This document shows, one piece after another, positions 60,054 through 64,000 of a stretch of DNA of 64,000 nucleotides. Below the pieces are notes generated by a model. The model was not told where the DNA came from. It made no database searches and saw nothing but the letters and a program-made list of their open reading frames with translations. Each line of letters opens with the position of its first letter. The first letter of the stretch is position 1. Source of the stretch: Algoriphagus antarcticus (lineage in GTDB: Bacteria > Bacteroidota > Bacteroidia > Cytophagales > Cyclobacteriaceae); the NCBI RefSeq assembly GCF_002150685.1, contig NZ_MSSW01000009.1:1-64000 (forward strand), written 5' to 3'. The position numbers and the translations under genes are program-made.

Positions 60054-62423
60054 ATGAAGCGAAAACTACTGTTTCTGCCTTTGCTATGCATTGCCCTTTT
60101 GCAAGCTCAGGCACAATCAACTTTAAGTGTAGAACACATCATGCGAGATCCTATCTGGATGGGAACTTTCCCTTCTTCCGCGTCTTGGAGCGATGATTCT
60201 CAAACTATTTACTTCCGATACAATCGAGACAAGGATCCTACAGACTCCTTATACAAACTAGGTTTGTCCGAAAAAGGAGCAATTTCTAAAGTGAGTTGGG
60301 AAGAAATGAAAGCCAACGAACGTAGCGAGGAGGACTTTAATGCTGACAAGTCACTACGAGTATATCAAGTGGATAAGAAGCTGATGCTTGAAGATATGTC
60401 ATCGCTTACTTCCTCTCTGCTAATCCAATGGCCAGAGAATTTCAATGATCCAAAGTTTATGGCAAATGAAATGGAGATCTCATTTACCTCGAAAAGTAAT
60501 ATTTACGTGTTGAATAGATCTACCAAAATTGTTAGAAAAGTCACCAATATTTCCACAGAGACCAAGCCAAAAGACAAATCCAAAAATGAGGATGAAAAAG
60601 TGGATTGGCTAGAATCAGAAAACCTGGAACTTCTAGGCGTGGTAAAAGAGCGAAAAGAAAAGAGTAAAATGCGTCGAGATTACCGTGATGCTTACAGTGA
60701 TTCGGAAAAGGAAGAATTCACCTATTATACTGAGGGCAAAAGCCCGGTCAACCTGCAATTATCCCCAGATGGCAATTATGCCACATTCACTATCTATACT
60801 ACTTCCAGTAATAAGAATTCCATCGTTCCGGATTATGCAGATGCCTCCGGATATACTGTCGATCTCAATGCGCGATCTAAAGTCGGAACAACTCCGACAA
60901 TAACGGAAATTGGAATCTACGATTTGCAGCGTGATACCGTGTATTTCATCAGCTCTTCTGAGTTGCCAGGAATCAAAGATTTACCTGATTATGTAACTGA
61001 CTATCCTGATAAAACTTGGGAAGAAAAGGAAAGAGATGTTGCGTTCTCAAGTCCTTACTTTTCACCTAACGGAAAAAAGGCAATCATAAACATCCGTTCA
61101 AATGACAACAAAGACAGGTGGATTGCCTCTGTAGATCTTGGGACTGGAAAACTAACTACACTGGATAGACAACGGGACGAAGCTTGGATCTCAGGCCCTG
61201 GTATTGGTTATTCTTTCTCTGGTGGCACGATGGGGTGGCTTCCTGATAGCGAGCATATCTACTTCCAGTCAGAAGAAAGCGGTTATTCTCACCTCTATTT
61301 GCTAAATGTAGCTACCGGAGAAAAGAAAGCTATCACATCAGGAAACTATGAGGTCTTCGATCCATTTATTTCGAAAGACAAAAAATCCTGGTACCTGACT
61401 ACTTCTGAAGTAAACCCTGGAGAGCGTCATTTCTACAAGATGCCACTCATGGGCGGAAAAATGCAAAAGCTTACTTCCATGACTGGCAACAATGAAGTGT
61501 CTCTTTCTCCTGATGAGAAAAAGCTAGCAATCATTTATTCTTACAGTAATAAGCCTGCAGAGCTTTTCCTTCAGGAAAACAAAGTAGGTGCAAAAGCAGA
61601 ACAACTGACGGCTGGTCAAAGCGAAGAATTCAAAGCTTATAATTGGAGAGATCCTCAAATCGTGAGGTTCACTGCAGAAGACGGAGCGCAAGTGCCAGCT
61701 AGAATATACACACCAGATCCAGCCAAGAAGAATGGCGCAGCTGTTGTTTTCGTTCATGGCGCAGGATACTTGCAAAACGTCCACAAATGGTGGAGTAGCT
61801 ATTTTAGAGAATACATGTTCCACAATCTATTGACAGATTTAGGATACACTGTTTTGGATATTGATTACCGTGGATCTGCTGGATATGGTAGGGATTGGAG
61901 AACAGGAATCTATCGTCACATGGGAGGAAAAGACCTTTCAGACCAAGTAGATGGAGTTAAATACTTAGTGGCTTCTCATGGCGTCGATCCTGATCGTGTA
62001 GGTTTGTACGGTGGAAGTTATGGTGGATTTATCACGTTGATGGCTCTTTTCAATGCCTCCAATACATTCAAGTCAGGTGCTGCTCTTCGTTCGGTAACTG
62101 ACTGGGCACATTACAATCATGGCTACACAGCTAATATTCTGAACACTCCTGAAGAAGATCCGATAGCTTACCGTCGTTCTTCTCCTATTTACTTTGCCGA
62201 AGGCCTGAAAGGAAACTTGCTAATGGCACATGGAATGGTCGATGTGAATGTGCACTTCCAGGATGTGGTGAGACTTTCACAGCGATTTATAGAGTTGGGA
62301 AAAGACAATTGGGAAATGGCGATCTATCCTGTGGAAGATCACGGTTTCGTAGAACCAAGCTCTTGGACGGATGAATACAAGCGAATTTTGAAATTGTTCA
62401 ATGCAACTTTGCTGGAAGAATAG
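60054..62423 (+). CDS. S9 family prolyl oligopeptidase / dipeptidyl-peptidase-like protein
   Basis: A 789-residue exported serine peptidase. A signal peptide covers about residues 1-22 (ending LQAQAQ). An N-terminal beta propeller with PD40-like repeats (LSPDGNYATFTIY near 236, FSPNGKKAIINI near 336) is followed by an alpha/beta-hydrolase domain. The catalytic triad is Ser 655 (YGGSYGGF), Asp 730 (HGMVDVNVH) and His 763 (VEDHGF). An inserted charged stretch (KDKSKNEDEKVDWLE) lies near 180. It probably cleaves short peptides in the periplasm. Confidence 0.93.
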   Translation: MKRKLLFLPLLCIALLQAQAQSTLSVEHIMRDPIWMGTFPSSASWSDDSQTIYFRYNRDKDPTDSLYKLGLSEKGAISKVSWEEMKANERSEEDFNADKSLRVYQVDKKLMLEDMSSLTSSLLIQWPENFNDPKFMANEMEISFTSKSNIYVLNRSTKIVRKVTNISTETKPKDKSKNEDEKVDWLESENLELLGVVKERKEKSKMRRDYRDAYSDSEKEEFTYYTEGKSPVNLQLSPDGNYATFTIYTTSSNKNSIVPDYADASGYTVDLNARSKVGTTPTITEIGIYDLQRDTVYFISSSELPGIKDLPDYVTDYPDKTWEEKERDVAFSSPYFSPNGKKAIINIRSNDNKDRWIASVDLGTGKLTTLDRQRDEAWISGPGIGYSFSGGTMGWLPDSEHIYFQSEESGYSHLYLLNVATGEKKAITSGNYEVFDPFISKDKKSWYLTTSEVNPGERHFYKMPLMGGKMQKLTSMTGNNEVSLSPDEKKLAIIYSYSNKPAELFLQENKVGAKAEQLTAGQSEEFKAYNWRDPQIVRFTAEDGAQVPARIYTPDPAKKNGAAVVFVHGAGYLQNVHKWWSSYFREYMFHNLLTDLGYTVLDIDYRGSAGYGRDWRTGIYRHMGGKDLSDQVDGVKYLVASHGVDPDRVGLYGGSYGGFITLMALFNASNTFKSGAALRSVTDWAHYNHGYTANILNTPEEDPIAYRRSSPIYFAEGLKGNLLMAHGMVDVNVHFQDVVRLSQRFIELGKDNWEMAIYPVEDHGFVEPSSWTDEYKRILKLFNATLLEE

Positions 62424-62430
62424 AAACAGG

Positions 62431-62463
62431 CGCAGTCGCATTCTCAGTTTTCAGTCTCAGAAT
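62431..62463. repeat. Degenerate ACTGAGA-type intergenic repeat, second copy
   Basis: The minus strand reads ATTCTGAGACTGA followed by AACTGAGAATGCGACTGCG-like words, a run of related 6-7 base words. ATTCTGAGACTGA recurs in the element at 26053-26092. It lies 8 bases after the S9 peptidase stop. Confidence 0.25.
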
Positions 62464-62532
62464 ACCGTAAATTCGTAATCTGAGGACTAACGAGATAGAA
62501 GTCAGGCTGGAATCAAAACTTTAAATTTTTCA

Positions 62533-62570
62533 AAAAAAATGGCTGTTCATACGATCAGCCATTTTTTTTT
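62533..62570 (+). terminator. Intrinsic terminator of the S9 peptidase gene
   Basis: ATGGCTG (62539-62545) / CAGCCAT (62556-62562) with a ten-base loop, flanked by an A-run and a T-run. Confidence 0.8.
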
Positions 62571-62788
62571 GGAGTTTTTTCACCAAGGGCGACAGACGTG
62601 CTCATCCTCCGTGGATTGCATGTAGGCAGCACTTATTTAGCAATAGTTAACTCCGCAGATATGGGCTATGTGTAAAGCTGAATACCTGTACAAAAAATGC
62701 TGAAATCAGCTTACAGCTAAGCTGGGAGCTAATTATTACTTTCTTTTGCATTAGCAAAGATCTGATTCATGGATACTTATTTTCAGCG
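62571..62788. other. Intergenic region between S9 peptidase and riboflavin synthase
   Basis: No gene is seen. A 7-bp hairpin, CAGCTTA / TAAGCTG (62707-62724), has no adjacent T-run. On the minus strand a short GCTGA / TCAGC stem followed by TTTTTT (about 62692-62712) could be a weak terminator of riboflavin synthase. Confidence 0.35.
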
Positions 62789-63385
62789 TTAAGGTAAATC
62801 GTATCCTTTAGTGATTCGCTGAATGTATTTGCCCAGAATATCAAACTCCAAATTGACTAAGTCACCTGGAACAAGCTGATGAAAATTAGTATGCTCATAC
62901 GTATATGGGATGATCGCAACGGAGAATCTACCTGGCCTGGAATTGAAGCAAGTTAAACTTGTACCGTTGATCGTGATCGAGCCCTTTTCTACCGTCACAT
63001 TTCCTAAGCCATGCTCAAACTCAAGATCAAAAACCCAAGAGCCTTCTTGATCAGTTATATTTTTAACCTTACCCACCTGATCCACATGTCCTTGCACGAT
63101 ATGCCCGTCAAAGCGCCCATTTGCCGGCATGCAGCGCTCCAAATTAACTTTCTTACCTACTTTCCATTGTGATAAGTTGGTTTTCTGGATTGTCTCATCG
63201 ATAGCTGTCACCCGGTAAGAATCCGGAGTAGTTTGCACCACAGTCAGACAAACGCCATCATGAGCCAAAGATTGATCAATTTTCAATTCAGAAGAGAGCG
63301 AAGATTCCAAATCAAAATGGACATTTGTACCATCATGAGTTATATTATTTACTATGCCAAAAGCTTCTATAATTCCTGTGAACAT
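62789..63385 (-). CDS. ribE: Riboflavin synthase alpha subunit
   Basis: A 198-residue enzyme that dismutates two lumazine molecules to riboflavin. Two lumazine-binding barrels repeat: the first starts MFTGIIEAFGIV and contains HDGVCLTVV; the second starts near 88 (ANGRFDGHIVQGHVDQVG) and contains INGTSLTCF. The start at MFTGIIE is chosen over an upstream ATG (63406) because the family begins exactly there. It is divergent from pcm. Confidence 0.95.
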   Translation of the reverse strand: MFTGIIEAFGIVNNITHDGTNVHFDLESSLSSELKIDQSLAHDGVCLTVVQTTPDSYRVTAIDETIQKTNLSQWKVGKKVNLERCMPANGRFDGHIVQGHVDQVGKVKNITDQEGSWVFDLEFEHGLGNVTVEKGSITINGTSLTCFNSRPGRFSVAIIPYTYEHTNFHQLVPGDLVNLEFDILGKYIQRITKGYDLP

Positions 63386-63495
63386 GGAGGTGAATTTAAC
63401 TTTCAAATATTCAATGAGTAAGCAACAAATGCGCTATTCAAGTTCAAATTAAGCCAAATATTCTTTTATCTTCGACCGCAGAACCACAAAAAAAC

Positions 63496-64000
63496 ATGCC
63501 CCTACTCAAACTCGAAGACACTTATTTACATAAAGGAAAACGGAGAGCTTTAGTGACTTTGCTTCGGGAAAAAGGGATAAAAAGTGAACGTGTCCTTCAG
63601 GCTATCAATACGTTACCAAGACATTATTTCTTTGATTCAGCGTTGATTTCTCATGCTTATGAGGACAAAGCATTTCCAATTGGTGAAGGTCAGACGATTT
63701 CTCAGCCTTATACTGTTGCCTTCCAAACGGAGCTTTTGGAACTCAAAGAAGGTGATAGAGTTCTGGAAATAGGAACAGGATCTGGATACCAGGGAAGTAT
63801 CTTACATCTACTTGGAGCAGAAGTATTTACCATAGAATATCAGAAGAAACTTTTTGAGGGAACCAAGCGCTTCTTAACTCGATTAGGTATAGAAATGCAT
63901 CTCTTCTATGGAGATGGAACGGGTGGACTTCCGGCCTATGCTCCATTCGACAAAATAATTGTAACCGCTGGAGCTCCTGTGGTTCCAGAGGCTTTGATTC
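63496..64000 (+). CDS. pcm: Protein-L-isoaspartate O-methyltransferase, 3-prime end cut by the window
   Basis: The first 168 residues of a SAM-dependent methyltransferase that repairs isoaspartyl residues in damaged proteins. Visible motifs: RHYFFDSAL and AFPIGEGQTISQPYTVAFQTELL, the family substrate loop, then the SAM-binding LEIGTGSGYQGSIL and IIVTAGAP. It begins at ATG 63496 and the frame is open to the window edge. It is divergent from riboflavin synthase. Confidence 0.92.
   Translation, partial: MPLLKLEDTYLHKGKRRALVTLLREKGIKSERVLQAINTLPRHYFFDSALISHAYEDKAFPIGEGQTISQPYTVAFQTELLELKEGDRVLEIGTGSGYQGSILHLLGAEVFTIEYQKKLFEGTKRFLTRLGIEMHLFYGDGTGGLPAYAPFDKIIVTAGAPVVPEALI

Noticed and set aside
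62789..63495. FMN riboswitch for riboflavin synthase
   Set aside because: The divergent gap before the gene is only about 110 bases and lacks the six-helix FMN element.
1..64000. tRNA or rRNA genes
   Set aside because: No T-loop GGTTCRANNCC pattern with matching acceptor stems, and no rRNA-like sequence, was found by reading both strands; a covariance-model scan was not possible here.

Overview
The window looks like a chromosomal segment of a Bacteroidota bacterium, most likely the Cytophagales / Cyclobacteriaceae (Algoriphagus-like) branch. This is an inference from three things: the gene repertoire (Tat-exported Gfo/Idh/MocA oxidoreductases, PD40-OmpA and tricorn-type S41 proteins, DUF4136 lipoprotein, BlaI-like regulator, a parE-parC cluster), promoters that fit the Bacteroidota pattern (TTG or TTTG, about 19 bases, TAnnTTTG), and weak Shine-Dalgarno signals. 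No rRNA, tRNA, phage, insertion sequence or CRISPR array is visible. About 59 genes fill both strands densely, with several 1-23 base overlaps and strong bidirectional terminators between convergent genes.

Layout. 0.2-2.5 kb: a two-gene Tat-exported sugar oxidation operon with a LacI-type operator candidate upstream. 2.7-5.1 kb: three 28-bp-spaced palindromes, then a SatD-like gene, a DUF3307 membrane protein and a bile-acid-symporter-like protein, contiguous or overlapping. 5.1-12.7 kb: acyltransferase, 4-hydroxyphenylpyruvate dioxygenase, topoisomerase IB, MscS channel, YihY protein, phosphosugar mutase. 12.8-15.9 kb (minus): aspartoacylase-like hydrolase, EgtB and EgtD, an ergothioneine-type operon. 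16-20 kb: murB, dCMP deaminase, a lipoprotein, a single-domain response regulator and three small proteins, one 61% Asp+Glu. 20-28.8 kb: glycerate kinase, AGCS symporter, GH20 hexosaminidase, another Tat-Gfo oxidoreductase, and a deoxyhypusine-synthase-like gene followed closely by an OmpA/PD40 gene. 28.8-36.5 kb: OmpH/Skp, class IV-like histone deacetylase homologue, desaturase, BlaI-like regulator, tricorn-like S41 protease. 36.6-43 kb: tyrS, TetR regulator, POT peptide transporter, pckA, cyclophilin. 43-44.6 kb: a ceramidase-like gene broken by an in-frame TGA. 45-52 kb: SpoU methyltransferase and parE - satD-like - parC. 52-64 kb: sterol desaturase, ROK kinase, YkgJ and CvfB proteins, 3-hydroxyacyl-CoA dehydrogenase, deoxynucleoside kinase, Hpt protein, S9 peptidase, riboflavin synthase and the start of pcm.

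The most interesting signal is the pair of SatD-like genes. They lie 46 kb apart and differ strongly in sequence, yet each is preceded by three imperfect palindromes whose centres are 28-29 bp apart, ending just upstream of the start codon. Both proteins also carry motifs in the order seen in class III nucleotide-cyclase palm folds, joined to a C-terminal helix-turn-helix-like segment. I infer an autoregulated, possibly nucleotide-sensing regulator family, one copy with DUF3307 and one inside the topoisomerase IV locus. Other leads are a pair of LacI-like operators sharing a core (upstream of the sugar-oxidation operon and of pckA), an 11-bp inverted repeat around the hppD promoter, the TGA-broken ceramidase, and several long palindromic REP-like elements.
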